From an uncultured Eubacteriales bacterium (GTDB lineage: Bacteria; Bacillota; Clostridia; Oscillospirales; Oscillospiraceae), in contig URXY01000014.1 of the NCBI GenBank assembly GCA_900552015.1, positions 1 to 36,667 of the forward strand: a stretch of 36,667 nucleotides of DNA. The letters are read 5' to 3'. This document shows, in pieces, positions 6,990 to 14,805 of this stretch (position 1 is its first letter; each line of letters opens with the position of its first letter). The translations under genes and the position numbers were made by a program. The notes under the pieces are model-generated. The model made no database searches. It saw only the letters and a program-made list of their open reading frames with translations, and was not told the origin of the DNA.

Positions 6990-7924
6990 GCATGGAAGTG
7001 AGAAAAGAGAGCCTAGGGCTCAAAAACAGCATGGTGACGAACGAGGAGCTTGCCGCCATCAACGCTTTTACCAAGCGTGAGCTGAAGGCGGACGAGGTCT
7101 ACACCTTTGCCGTGAGGCTGTGCGACAACGAGGTGGACCGGGACGGCGAGCGCTTCCCGCGAGAGACGCTTGAAGAGCTCTCGGAGCTGTTCGTGGGCAA
7201 GAGCGGTATTTTTGACCACGAGTGGACGGCGAAGGGACAGGCGGCGCGCATCTACCGCACGGAGCTCGTAGAGGAAGAGGGCTTCTGCTCGGTGGGCGAG
7301 AAGCGCTGCTACCTGAAGGGCTATGCCTATATGCTGCGCGGCGGCGCGAACGACGCGCTCATCGAAGAGATCGAGGGCGGCATCAAAAAAGAGGTGAGTG
7401 TTGGGTGCAGCGTGGCGCATTGCCGGTGCTCTGTCTGCGGAGAAGAGATGGGCAAGTGCGCACACAAAAAGGGCGAGATGTATGGCGGGAAGCTCTGCTG
7501 CACCGAGCTCGTAGAGGCGCAGGACGCGTATGAGTGGAGCTTTGTGGCTGTGCCGGCGCAGCCGCGGGCAGGCGTTTTGAAACGCTGCGGCGGCGGAGAG
7601 GCGGGGACGCTCAAGATGCTCGTCAAGCGGCGCGGGTCGAGGGCAAATCTCGCCGAGCTCGAAGCGCTCGAAAAGCAGGCGGCGCTCGGCAAGCGCTACA
7701 TGAGCGCGCTACGCGGCGAGGTGAAGCGCTGGATGCTGGTCGCGGAAAAAGATGCGGACGGCGAGACCATCGGCCGGCTGGTGGAAAAGCTCGATGAGGA
7801 TGAACTCAGGGCGATGGAGCGCATCTACCGCGCAAAAGCGGAAAAGAGGCTGGGACTGCGCACACAGCTCAGCTACGGCGCAAAGGAAAAGGTGGCGGAG
7901 GACGAGAGCGACTTCCGCGTGTAA
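6986..7924 (+). CDS. Prohead protease-like protein with a cysteine-rich insert
   Basis: The 312-residue protein resembles HK97-type (U35/S78) prohead proteases that trim capsid subunits during maturation. The catalytic His is likely H78 in GIFDHEW and the Ser S138 in KKEVSVGCS. The conserved stretch AYEWSFVAVPAQP follows at about 181-193. Between the Ser and this stretch lies an insert with cysteines near 141, 146, 148, 151, 158, 171 and 172, including CSVCGEEMGKC, which looks like a small zinc-binding knuckle. The C-terminal 110 residues are helical and charged and may act as a scaffold (delta-like) domain, since no separate scaffold gene is seen. It overlaps the portal gene by 4 bp. Confidence 0.78.
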   Translation: MSMEVRKESLGLKNSMVTNEELAAINAFTKRELKADEVYTFAVRLCDNEVDRDGERFPRETLEELSELFVGKSGIFDHEWTAKGQAARIYRTELVEEEGFCSVGEKRCYLKGYAYMLRGGANDALIEEIEGGIKKEVSVGCSVAHCRCSVCGEEMGKCAHKKGEMYGGKLCCTELVEAQDAYEWSFVAVPAQPRAGVLKRCGGGEAGTLKMLVKRRGSRANLAELEALEKQAALGKRYMSALRGEVKRWMLVAEKDADGETIGRLVEKLDEDELRAMERIYRAKAEKRLGLRTQLSYGAKEKVAEDESDFRV

Positions 7925-7982
7925 GAAAAGACCAAAAAGCGGCGGCGCTTTTGGAATAAAAGGAAACTGAGGAGGAACTTTT

Positions 7983-8336
7983 ATGAGCATTTCTTATCAG
8001 GGCATCGGCGAGTGGTGCGCGACGTTTGGCTGCGGCGCGGTCAGCGAGGGCGAGATTGTGAAGGTGAGCGCGAACGGCACGGTGGCAAAGTGCACGGCGG
8101 GCAATGGCTTTTGCGGCGTGGTGCGTGCCATCGCGCACGACGGCAAAGCCTGTACGGTGCAGCTCGGCGGCCTTGCCGAGGTGAAGTACAGCGGCACGGC
8201 ACCTGCGGTGGGCTACGCGGAGCTGGTGGCGAACGGCACGGGCGGCGTGAGCAAGCCGGGCGACAACCAGAGCGGAAGCGCCTATCTCGTGCTGAGCGTG
8301 GACAGTGCGGCGGGCAAGGCCGTCATCAAGCTTTAA
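7983..8336 (+). CDS. Capsid decoration/head-stabilising protein
   Basis: This 117-residue, glycine- and alanine-rich all-beta protein (repeated short strands such as EIVKVSANGTVAKC and ACTVQLGGLAEVKY) resembles DUF2190-like small capsid proteins. These bind the outside of HK97-type capsids. It sits immediately before the major capsid gene, the usual place for such proteins. GAGGAACTTTT precedes the ATG. A decoration protein suggests a head made to hold pressurised DNA rather than a head-less tail particle. Assignment is by fold pattern and position. Confidence 0.65.
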   Translation: MSISYQGIGEWCATFGCGAVSEGEIVKVSANGTVAKCTAGNGFCGVVRAIAHDGKACTVQLGGLAEVKYSGTAPAVGYAELVANGTGGVSKPGDNQSGSAYLVLSVDSAAGKAVIKL

Positions 8337-8349
8337 GGAGGAGAAGAAC

Positions 8350-9381
8350 ATGGCATATCAGTATGAAAATGTGAAGCTCGAAAAGGGTATGTACGGTCAA
8401 AGCGGCAAGAGCTTTCTGAAGGTGCTCGAATCGCTCGACCCGAGCGAAAATTATAAGGGCACGGCGCTCGAGGGCCTGGACGCCTTTCAGCGCCAGCTCA
8501 AGCGCTTTGACATTCACGTCAAGGGCGCGGGCAGCGACATGGTGGAAAAGTTTTTCCACACGAGCGAAAGCTCCGTGCTGTTCCCGGAGTTTGTTTCCCG
8601 TGTGGTGCGCCAGGGTATGGAGAGCGATATCCTGCCTGACATCACTGCGACCGTGACGAATTTTGACGGCATGGACTACCGCTCCATTGCGTCCGTTCCG
8701 ACAGACGATGACAAGGAGCTCAAGCGCGTGGAGGAGGGCGCGGGTATCCCGACGACCAGCATCCGCACGCAGGAGAATCTCGTGAAGCTCCACAAGCGCG
8801 GCAGAATGTTGGTCGCGTCCTATGAGGCCATCCGCTTCCAGCGACTGGACCTCTTTTCTGTGACGCTGCGCCAGATCGGCGCGTACATCGCGCGTATGCA
8901 CTTAAAGGACGCCATCGACGTTTTGATGAACGGCGACGGCAACAACAATTCCGCCACGAGCTATACCATCGGCGATGAAGGCATCGGCGGCACGAAGGGC
9001 ACGCTGAGCTATGACGCGCTGCTGGGCTTTTGGTCGCAGTTTGACCCGTATACGATGAACACGATGCTGATGGGCAGCGACATGATGCTCGCGATGCTCA
9101 AGCTCTCGGAGTTCCAAAACCCGCTGACAGGCCTCAACTTCCAGGGCACCGGCACGCTCGCGACTCCGCTGGGCGCAAAGCTCCTGCGCACGAGCGCGAT
9201 GCCTGCGGGCAAGATCATCGGCCTTGACAAGAACTATGCGCTCGAGCGCATCTGCGGCAGCGAGGTGCTGGTCGAGTATGACAAGCTCATCGACCGCCAG
9301 CTCGAGCGCGCGGCCATCACGAGCATTTCCGGCTTTGCAAAGCCGTATCAGGAGGCCTCAAAAGTGCTCTGCCTGAAGTAA
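8350..9381 (+). CDS. Major capsid protein (HK97-fold type)
   Basis: The 343-residue protein is the likely shell subunit. It follows protease and decoration genes and has the length of a Mu/PBSX-group major capsid protein. The N-terminal 60 residues are helical and charged, then comes an N-arm and E-loop region around GMESDILPDITATVTNFDGMDYRS and a domain with KLHKRGRMLVASYEAIRF. The C-terminal part contains LMGSDMMLAML, typical of the P/A domains. I start it at ATG 8350, which follows AAGGAGGAG, instead of an upstream in-frame codon inside the previous gene. Codon use is moderately optimised (more C-ended codons), as expected for an abundant product. It appears intact. Confidence 0.85.
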   Translation: MAYQYENVKLEKGMYGQSGKSFLKVLESLDPSENYKGTALEGLDAFQRQLKRFDIHVKGAGSDMVEKFFHTSESSVLFPEFVSRVVRQGMESDILPDITATVTNFDGMDYRSIASVPTDDDKELKRVEEGAGIPTTSIRTQENLVKLHKRGRMLVASYEAIRFQRLDLFSVTLRQIGAYIARMHLKDAIDVLMNGDGNNNSATSYTIGDEGIGGTKGTLSYDALLGFWSQFDPYTMNTMLMGSDMMLAMLKLSEFQNPLTGLNFQGTGTLATPLGAKLLRTSAMPAGKIIGLDKNYALERICGSEVLVEYDKLIDRQLERAAITSISGFAKPYQEASKVLCLK

Positions 9382-9402
9382 CGCAGAGAGGAGACAGGCA
9401 AA

Positions 9403-9789
9403 ATGGCGGAAAAGGAAAGCATGAGCGGGCAGGTATACACCATTGCCTGTGCGCTGACCAAGGCGGACGAGAGCGAGCAGGAAACGCTCGCGATGCTGTG
9501 CACGGCGCAGGAGGAGGCGCTTGAAAAGCAGCTGAGAGACGGCGTTTCCAAGGAGATGTGCGAGAGCGCGTTCATCTGCGCGGCGGCGTTTTTGGCGGCG
9601 GCGGCGCTGGAAAGCGCGAGAGCGGGCGGGGAGGAGCTATCCTCCCTGCGCGCGGGCGACCTGATGGTGACGAAGCGCGCATCCGGAGAGAGCGGCAGGC
9701 GGCTTGAGGCACTGTGCGCGCAGGCGCGGATGCTGATGCGGCCCTATACAAAGGATGGATCGTTCTGCTTTTTCGGGGTGCAGGGATGA
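9403..9789 (+). CDS. Putative head-tail connector (adaptor) protein
   Basis: The 128-residue product is predicted to be almost all helical (TKADESEQETLAMLCTAQEEALEKQL, then an alanine-rich helix FICAAAFLAAAALESA). It lies directly after the capsid gene, where gp6/gp15-type adaptor proteins that bind under the portal are normally encoded. It has no catalytic motif. A DUF-type structural protein without a known role is the alternative. Its stop overlaps the next start by 4 bp. Confidence 0.5.
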   Translation: MAEKESMSGQVYTIACALTKADESEQETLAMLCTAQEEALEKQLRDGVSKEMCESAFICAAAFLAAAALESARAGGEELSSLRAGDLMVTKRASGESGRRLEALCAQARMLMRPYTKDGSFCFFGVQG

Positions 9790-10109
9790 AAAAGATGCTG
9801 AGCGAAGCGTTTGAGCGCTATGGGATGAGCGCGGAGGTGCGCCGCGGGGAAAACGCGGTGCAAACGAAGGCTTTTGTCCAGCCGCTGCGGCGCGAGAGCG
9901 GAGAAGAGCCGTTTTCCGTGACGGTGCTGGGCGCGGTGAGCGAGCAGTGCTGGCGCTATCTCGGGCCGGCGGAGGTCGAGATCGAGATGGGCGACCGCGT
10001 GGTTTGCGGGGGGACACAGTACGTCGTGCGCAGAGCTGCGCCGTTCTACGCGGGCGAGGAGATCGCCTATTACTGGGCGATCCTGCATCCGGAGGAGGCG
10101 GGCGCATGA
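9786..10109 (+). CDS. Putative head closure (stopper) protein
   Basis: The 107-residue protein has a helical start followed by beta strands (AFVQPLRRES, SVTVLGAVSEQCWRYLGP, GDRVVCGGTQYVVRRAAPFYAG). The pattern ending in a beta-hairpin with GTQYVVRRA is characteristic of small head-closure proteins that plug the connector after packaging. It is the second of three genes between capsid and sheath, the usual position. ATG 9786 and the following gene's ATG 10106 each overlap the neighbouring stop as ATGA, so the three neck genes are translationally coupled. Confidence 0.55.
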   Translation: MKKMLSEAFERYGMSAEVRRGENAVQTKAFVQPLRRESGEEPFSVTVLGAVSEQCWRYLGPAEVEIEMGDRVVCGGTQYVVRRAAPFYAGEEIAYYWAILHPEEAGA

Positions 10110-10627
10110 CGGCGGTGAAGCAGGTGAAGCGCGCGGTGGCGGCGGCCATCGCCGCTGCGGGCGGCGCGGCAGAGGAGAGCTACAGCGCGGAGAAATTCAA
10201 AATGAGCGAGAGCGCCGTGACGGCGGTCGGCGTGCGGGAAACGGTCATCGAGCCTGGCGGGGGACTTGAATACCTCGGACGGCGGACGGACGAGGGGACA
10301 CAGGAAGCACGCGAGGTGTACGGCAGGAGAATGGCGCTCAAGCTTTCAATGGACGTTTTCGCACCGCGCGCTCTTGGCGCGGACGGCTGCGAGGAGGCGG
10401 CGGAGCGCGTGATGCAGGCACTGATGACGGCGCTGCCGGAGGGGCTCAAGCTGCGCGAGCTGCACCTTGGACAGACGGAATGGGACAAGGTGACGGGAAT
10501 GTTCCGCCTGCGCGTGAGCGCGGCATACGAGGCGTATTTCCTCTGCGAGATGGCGGAGGATGAGACGGTATTTACCGATTTTGTTTTGAAAGGCACGGTG
10601 AAAGAACGTGAACAGTACGATCCATGA
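10106..10627 (+). CDS. Putative neck/tail completion (tail terminator) protein
   Basis: The 173-residue protein is mixed alpha/beta, with an N-terminal alanine-rich helix and a C-terminal strand segment ending VFTDFVLKGTV. It lies immediately upstream of the sheath gene, where contractile phages encode the protein that caps the tube and sheath at the head-proximal end. No enzymatic motif is seen. The gene overlaps the start of the sheath gene by 20 bp. Function is assigned from position only. Confidence 0.5.
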   Translation: MTAVKQVKRAVAAAIAAAGGAAEESYSAEKFKMSESAVTAVGVRETVIEPGGGLEYLGRRTDEGTQEAREVYGRRMALKLSMDVFAPRALGADGCEEAAERVMQALMTALPEGLKLRELHLGQTEWDKVTGMFRLRVSAAYEAYFLCEMAEDETVFTDFVLKGTVKEREQYDP

Positions 10628-11681
10628 GCGGCCGGGCGTGTATTCGTCCTACGACGCATCGAGCGTGGTGAGCGCACGCACGGCAGCGAAGACCATCGGC
10701 GCGGCGGCGGCCGCGGCGAAGGGAGAAGCGAACAAGGTGTACCTCATCACCTCCTATGAGGAAGGCAGGAGCACATTCGGCGAGGACGAAGGCGGCGTAC
10801 ATGGCATGAGTGCGCTGCTGAAGATGCTCTTTTTGAACGGTGCGGGCGCGGTGAAGGCGGTGGCCGTTGGCAAGGGTACGGACGGCGCGGCGGATTACGC
10901 GAGCGCGTTTGCGGCGCTCGACGAGGAGGAAGATGTTGGCATCGTGGTGTGCGACAGCGCGTTGGCCGAGGTGCACCAGAGCCTCAAGGAAAGCGTGGAG
11001 AACGCATCGAAGACGCGCCGCGAGCGCATTGCAGTTGTGGGCGGCGCGAAGGAGAGCGTGACGCAGATGACGGAGCACGCGAAGAAGCTCAACAGTGAGC
11101 GCGTGGTGCTGGTGGGGCCGGATATCATGCTGGATGGCGGCACAGAGGCGAGCGCGGTGTTTGCGGCCGCGGCGGTGGCGGGCGCGATCGCGGGAGGCGG
11201 CGATGCCTCGGTACCCATCAACGGCGCAGAGCTTGCAGGCATCGGCGGCATGAGCAAGCGACTTGACGACAATGAGATTGACCAGTTGGTGCGCGGCGGC
11301 GTGACGCCCATCGAGTGCGTGGGCGGTGTGTGCTCGCCGGTGCGCGGCATCACGACGAAGACAACGAGCGGCGGCGCGGCGGACACGACGTGGCGCGAGC
11401 TGACGACGATCCTGATCGCCGACGAGGTCATCCCGACGATCCGCAATGCGCTGCGCACACGCTTTGCCCGCAGCAAGAATACAGCCCAGAGCCGCGGCGC
11501 GATCCGCTCGCAGGTGGTGCTGGAGCTCGAGGAGATGAAAAGCCGCGAGATCGTGGACAGCTACGGCGAGGTGCTGGTGAGCGCGCTCAAGAGCGACCCG
11601 ACGGTGTGCCTGGTGGAATTCAGCTTTACGGTGGCGCACGGGCTGAACCGCATTTATCTGACGGCGCACATCACGGTATAA
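10608..11681 (+). CDS. Contractile tail sheath protein
   Basis: The 357-residue product is the sheath subunit whose contraction drives the tube. The N-terminus HERPGVYSSYDASS matches the start of PBSX XkdK-like sheath proteins. The C-terminus holds the conserved domain with TTWRELTTILIADEVIPTIRNALRTRF and ends in an ITV strand, as expected for the inter-subunit handshake. It is about 100 residues shorter than typical XkdK, apparently by loss of surface domains, which makes it a minimal sheath. The start codon is GTG 10608 inside the previous gene. It is followed after 12 bp, with GGAGGG, by the tube gene, the canonical sheath-tube order of contractile phages. Confidence 0.9.
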   Translation: MNSTIHERPGVYSSYDASSVVSARTAAKTIGAAAAAAKGEANKVYLITSYEEGRSTFGEDEGGVHGMSALLKMLFLNGAGAVKAVAVGKGTDGAADYASAFAALDEEEDVGIVVCDSALAEVHQSLKESVENASKTRRERIAVVGGAKESVTQMTEHAKKLNSERVVLVGPDIMLDGGTEASAVFAAAAVAGAIAGGGDASVPINGAELAGIGGMSKRLDDNEIDQLVRGGVTPIECVGGVCSPVRGITTKTTSGGAADTTWRELTTILIADEVIPTIRNALRTRFARSKNTAQSRGAIRSQVVLELEEMKSREIVDSYGEVLVSALKSDPTVCLVEFSFTVAHGLNRIYLTAHITV

Positions 11682-11693
11682 GGAGGGAGAGAC

Positions 11694-12083
11694 ATGGCGA
11701 ATACGGTATTGCCGCTGAGCAGCGACATCTATCTCGAAGTCGACGGCAAAAAGGTGGCGGTGGTGCAGAGCTACACGACGAGAGCGACGCGCACGAGCCG
11801 CGAGATCGAGGCCTTTGGCGAAAACGAGCCGGTGGCGACGATCGCGGGCGCGAACAAGTACACGCTGGAGTTGAGCCGCCTGTACGCGACGGATGAGGCC
11901 ATCAGCGACGGCATCAACTTCTATGATCTGAACGACTTTTCGCTTGTGATCTGCAAGCCGGACAAGCGCATCATCTACTCGCAGTGCCGCTGGAGCAGCA
12001 TTGAAGAGGCGGGCAAGCTCGGCGACCCTGCTGCGGAGAAGGTGACGATCATCGCGCGCAAGCGCATGGAGATCACAAGCTGA
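11694..12083 (+). CDS. Tail tube protein
   Basis: The 129-residue protein is the likely inner tube subunit (XkdM-like). It is a compact beta protein with SDIYLEVDGKKVAVVQSYTT, the segment TSREIEAFGENEPVATIAG and a late strand VTIIARKRMEITS, which fits the tube fold shared by contractile phages and type VI Hcp-like tubes. It follows the sheath gene. Its stop overlaps the next start by one base (TGATG), so the tail chaperone is coupled to it. Length matches the family. Confidence 0.85.
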   Translation: MANTVLPLSSDIYLEVDGKKVAVVQSYTTRATRTSREIEAFGENEPVATIAGANKYTLELSRLYATDEAISDGINFYDLNDFSLVICKPDKRIIYSQCRWSSIEEAGKLGDPAAEKVTIIARKRMEITS

Positions 12084-12472
12084 TGGACGGAGCGCTTTTG
12101 AGCTTTCTCGGGCGCGAGCGGGAGGAGCGCGTGCGCATCGGCGAAAGAATGTGCGTGCTGCGCCTGCTTTCAGCCCGCGAGACGCTCGCGCTGCGGCGCG
12201 AGATTGCGCAGGAGGACTGCCGGGACGAGGAGGAGCGGGCGCTGCGGGCGAACGCGGCGCTGCTGCGGCGCAGCCTGCGGGAAAACGAAAACGGCACGGC
12301 GGTCTTTGCAAGCGCGGAGGATGTGGAAAACGCGCTGAGCGTCGGAGAGATCAACGCGCTTGTATCGCGTTACGCGTTGCTCGACGGGGCGGGCAACCCC
12401 TCGTGCGAGGACGAGCGCGAGCGGGTGGAAACACTAAAAAAAGCCTGGAGCACGCGCCCTACGAGCGGCTGA
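12083..12472 (+). CDS. Tail assembly chaperone, short (pre-frameshift) product
   Basis: The 129-residue helical, acidic protein corresponds to XkdN of PBSX and gpG of lambda by position between tube and tape-measure slots. It carries the LGREREERVRIGERMCVLRLLSARE start and a SVGEINALVSRYALLDG segment. Such proteins coat the tape measure during tail assembly. Near its 3' end the frame-zero sequence contains seven A residues in the register A AAA AAA. A long overlapping frame in -1 register continues to 12738. The frame-zero tail after the slip site is only nine residues long, so most of this gene's product is shared with the long form. Confidence 0.75.
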   Translation: MDGALLSFLGREREERVRIGERMCVLRLLSARETLALRREIAQEDCRDEEERALRANAALLRRSLRENENGTAVFASAEDVENALSVGEINALVSRYALLDGAGNPSCEDERERVETLKKAWSTRPTSG

Positions 12473-12738
12473 AATGGCGCGTGCTCCGATATGCCGGGGC
12501 GTTGCCAAGCGAAAAAAGAGCGCAGGAGATGACGGACGGGGACTACCTCTACTGCCTGATGCACGAGCTGCTCGACCGGGAGGAATCGCTGGAGCGGATG
12601 TGTCCTGCGTGCAGGCAGCGCGCGGAGGAGGCGCGGTGCAGCGTCTGCGGAGAGCTGCTGGCCGATACGGCAGGCGGGGAGAATGCGGGCTTTGACATGG
12701 CGCGCTACCTCCGCATGAAGGAGGGGAGAAAACCTTGA
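12083..12738 (+). CDS. Tail assembly chaperone, -1 frameshifted long product
   Basis: Reading 12083-12442 in frame zero and then re-reading base 12442 in the -1 frame gives a 218-residue fusion, the equivalent of lambda gpGT. The extension (residues 121-218) starts SLEHAPYERLKWRVLRY and is free of stops until 12738. It has two CxxC pairs, CPAC at 174-177 and CSVC at 186-189, which look like a zinc ribbon. The extension has no own start with a ribosome binding site, and its open frame matches the -1 register exactly. In lambda the extension recruits the tail tube protein while the shared part binds the tape measure. The zinc-ribbon feature is unusual in my experience of this family. Confidence 0.75.
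12436..12442 (+). promoter_or_regulatory. Programmed -1 ribosomal frameshift slip site
   Basis: The heptamer A AAA AAA followed by G lies in the frame-zero register CTA AAA AAA GCC, the ideal X XXY YYZ pattern for tandem lysyl-tRNA slippage. The zero frame stops 30 bp later and the -1 frame stays open for 98 more codons. It is located where tail-chaperone genes of long-tailed phages keep their frameshift. I did not identify a clear downstream pseudoknot. Confidence 0.8.
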
Positions 12739-13280
12739 ATTACATCGAATGGGCGCTGCAAAGAGGCTTGGAGCTGTGGCGCGAGCGGGAAGAAGCATCG
12801 AAGGAGCGTTTGTCGCAGTCTGTTGCGGTGAAAAGCAGCGGTGGTACGACGGAGAGGGATGCCGCGGCGGAACGAGCTGGATGGAAGACCTTTCTACCGC
12901 AAGCGGAAGCGGTCGAAAGCGTAACGGATGAAAGTGTGCAAGGCGCGGTGGAGCGCCTTGCGCGGATGCTGGGCAGTGGAGATGGCTCGGGGACGTTTGC
13001 GAAAGAGGCGGAGGAGGGCCGCTCAGCGCCGGTGGGCATGACGGCGCACGCGGCTGCCCCTCTGTGGGAAAAGAGTGGGGCGCACGGCGGCGAGAGTGCG
13101 GCGGTATGGCTCCGGCAGGAGCTGGGGAAGGACATGACCGCCGCGGCGGGCATTGCAGCGGCGAAAGAGCGGGACGCCTTCATGCTCTCGCGGGAGCGGG
13201 AGATGCGGGAGACGGAAGCCTTTTCACAGAGCCTCGAGCGCGATGCGCGGCGCTATGACGGCGGCTTTTTATTCTACTGA
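12735..13280 (+). CDS. Unknown protein in the tape-measure position, 181 residues
   Basis: I do not recognise a family. The gene starts at TTG 12735, overlaps the stop of the chaperone extension (TTGA) and is preceded by GGAGGGG. The protein is hydrophilic and mainly helical, with charged helices at the N-terminus (LELWREREEASKERL) and C-terminus (AAAKERDAFMLSREREMRETEAF) and a flexible Gly/Ser/Ala middle. There are no membrane segments, whereas tape measures are usually 500 to over 1500 residues with hydrophobic stretches. It fills the slot between chaperone and LysM protein where a tape measure is expected. It may be a very short tape measure or a small accessory protein left after loss of the real one. 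Confidence 0.5.
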   Translation: MNYIEWALQRGLELWREREEASKERLSQSVAVKSSGGTTERDAAAERAGWKTFLPQAEAVESVTDESVQGAVERLARMLGSGDGSGTFAKEAEEGRSAPVGMTAHAAAPLWEKSGAHGGESAAVWLRQELGKDMTAAAGIAAAKERDAFMLSREREMRETEAFSQSLERDARRYDGGFLFY

Positions 13281-13297
13281 GAGAGGACGAGAGAAGA

Positions 13298-13864
13298 ATG
13301 AACCTTGCACCGATGCGATACAAGGACTATGTATGGCCGCACAACCCGGAGACCTACACCATCGCGTTCAAACGGAGCGTGGCGGTGGCGAAGGTGCCGT
13401 TTGGACGCTACGGGATGCAGGATCTGGGGCTGAGCTACCGTGTGATGGAGGGCGAGGGCGTCTTTGCGGGGAAGGGCGCCTATGACGAGTTTAAAAAGCT
13501 GGCATCGGTCTTTTATGAGGGGGGACCGGGGCTGCTCATCCATCCGGTGTGGCAGGCGGCGCAGGCATATTTTGTGTCGCTCGAGCTTGCCCAGCAGCCG
13601 CTTGAGAACTATGTGCGCTATCGCTTTGCCTTCTGGGAGACGAGCCCACTCGACGCATCGCTCATCCGCGTAGATGAGGCGGGCGGCAGCGGGAGAAGCA
13701 CGAAAGGAACGATGGGCGGCGCGGTCCATACGGTGCATCGCGGGGATACGCTGTGGGGCATCGCGAATGCTTACGGCGTGACGCTTGCGGTGCTTTTGAA
13801 GGCGAATCCGCAGATCAGAAACCCGAATGTCATCGCGGTGGGAGAGCAGGTGATCCTGCCGTGA
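13298..13864 (+). CDS. LysM-domain tail/baseplate hub protein (XkdP-like)
   Basis: The 188-residue protein has an N-terminal domain of about 125 residues with PETYTIAFKRSVAVAKVP and a C-terminal LysM at about 144-188 (HTVHRGDTLWGIANAYG ... VGEQVILP). This is the architecture of PBSX XkdP and gp53/gpX-like proteins that link tube and baseplate hub. It is shorter than XkdP through a short linker. The gene follows the tape-measure slot and precedes the gpD-like hub gene, with TGATG overlap at its end, which is the standard order. LysM may bind peptidoglycan or simply serve as a fold in the baseplate. Confidence 0.82.
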   Translation: MNLAPMRYKDYVWPHNPETYTIAFKRSVAVAKVPFGRYGMQDLGLSYRVMEGEGVFAGKGAYDEFKKLASVFYEGGPGLLIHPVWQAAQAYFVSLELAQQPLENYVRYRFAFWETSPLDASLIRVDEAGGSGRSTKGTMGGAVHTVHRGDTLWGIANAYGVTLAVLLKANPQIRNPNVIAVGEQVILP

Positions 13865-14799
13865 TGAAGGGGTATATCACGACCTGCGACGGCGTGCAGT
13901 ATGAGCTGCCGACGCTGCTGCGGTGGGAGTTTTCCTACACGGGCAGCGTGCCGTGCGACAGCTTTTCACTCAGGTGTCCCTATGACCCGGCAATGGCGGA
14001 GACGCTGCGCCGCGCGGTGCGCTTCACTGCGAAGGAGGACGGTGCGGTCGAATTTGCGGGCGTTGTGGACGAATGTAGCGTGACGTGCGATGAAAAGGGC
14101 TTGCAGTTGGAGCTGAGCGGGCGCGGTATGGTGGCGCTGCTGCTTGACAATGAGGCGGAGAGCGTGAGCTATCAGCGGGCGACGATGGAGGAGATCCTCA
14201 AAAACCATGTGACGCTGTACGGCATCATCTGTACGGGCTATGACGCGGTGACGGCGGCAAGCTACCGCGTGACGAACGGGTCGAGCCAGTGGAAGGTGCT
14301 GAACGACTTTGCAGCGCTGCACGGGGGCATCGAGCCGTATTTCGATAAGACCGGTGCGCTGGAGCTCAAACGGACGCGCAGAGGGGCGAGCGTGACGATC
14401 GATGCACAGACGCCAGTGACGGCGCTCGTCTACTGTGATAAACGCTACGGTGTGATCGCCGAGGCACTGGTGGTGGACAAACGGGCTGGCGCACGGCAGA
14501 GCGTGAAAAACGCGGATTTCTGCGCGCGCGGCGGAACGAGCCGGAGGGTATTTTACGTGCCGGCGAAGAGCGGCGCGCAGACGATGCGCTGCACGGGCGA
14601 GTATCAGATCAGAAAGTCGAAGGAGGGGGCGGAGACGCTGCGTGTGACCATTGCGGGGAAGTTTTCCGCCGCCCCCGGCGACACGGCGGTCGTGAGCGGG
14701 ACAAAGCTCGGCGTGAGCGGGCGGTTCCGCGTGATCGAATGTACGCGCCGCTTCGGCGAGAGCGGAGAGGCGAGCGAGCTGTGCTTGCAGAGGGAGTGA
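13864..14799 (+). CDS. Baseplate hub protein, late control gpD/XkdQ-like
   Basis: The 311-residue protein matches XkdQ-type hub proteins of contractile tails. N-terminal strands include GVQYELPTLLRWEFSYTGSVPCDSFSL, a central part has SSQWKVLNDFAALHGGIEPYFDKTGALELKR, and the C-terminus holds GKFSAAPGDTAVVSGTKLGVSGRFRVIE. Hub trimers cap the tube and hold the spike. I start it at ATG 13864, which overlaps the preceding stop by one base, although the frame is open further upstream within the LysM gene. Length is near the family norm (about 320). It appears intact. Confidence 0.8.
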   Translation: MKGYITTCDGVQYELPTLLRWEFSYTGSVPCDSFSLRCPYDPAMAETLRRAVRFTAKEDGAVEFAGVVDECSVTCDEKGLQLELSGRGMVALLLDNEAESVSYQRATMEEILKNHVTLYGIICTGYDAVTAASYRVTNGSSQWKVLNDFAALHGGIEPYFDKTGALELKRTRRGASVTIDAQTPVTALVYCDKRYGVIAEALVVDKRAGARQSVKNADFCARGGTSRRVFYVPAKSGAQTMRCTGEYQIRKSKEGAETLRVTIAGKFSAAPGDTAVVSGTKLGVSGRFRVIECTRRFGESGEASELCLQRE

Positions 14800-14805
14800 G
14801 AGACG

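Noticed and set aside
12436..12442. Sequencing error in the A run that breaks a single gene
   Set aside because: An indel cannot be excluded from sequence alone, but the run is in the exact slippery register and in the known location of tail-chaperone frameshifts, so programmed slippage is more likely.
12151..12738. Independent gene in the -1 frame after the tail chaperone
   Set aside because: No start codon with a ribosome binding site near the conserved part. The first portion is a shadow of the chaperone frame. The slip site explains the extension better.
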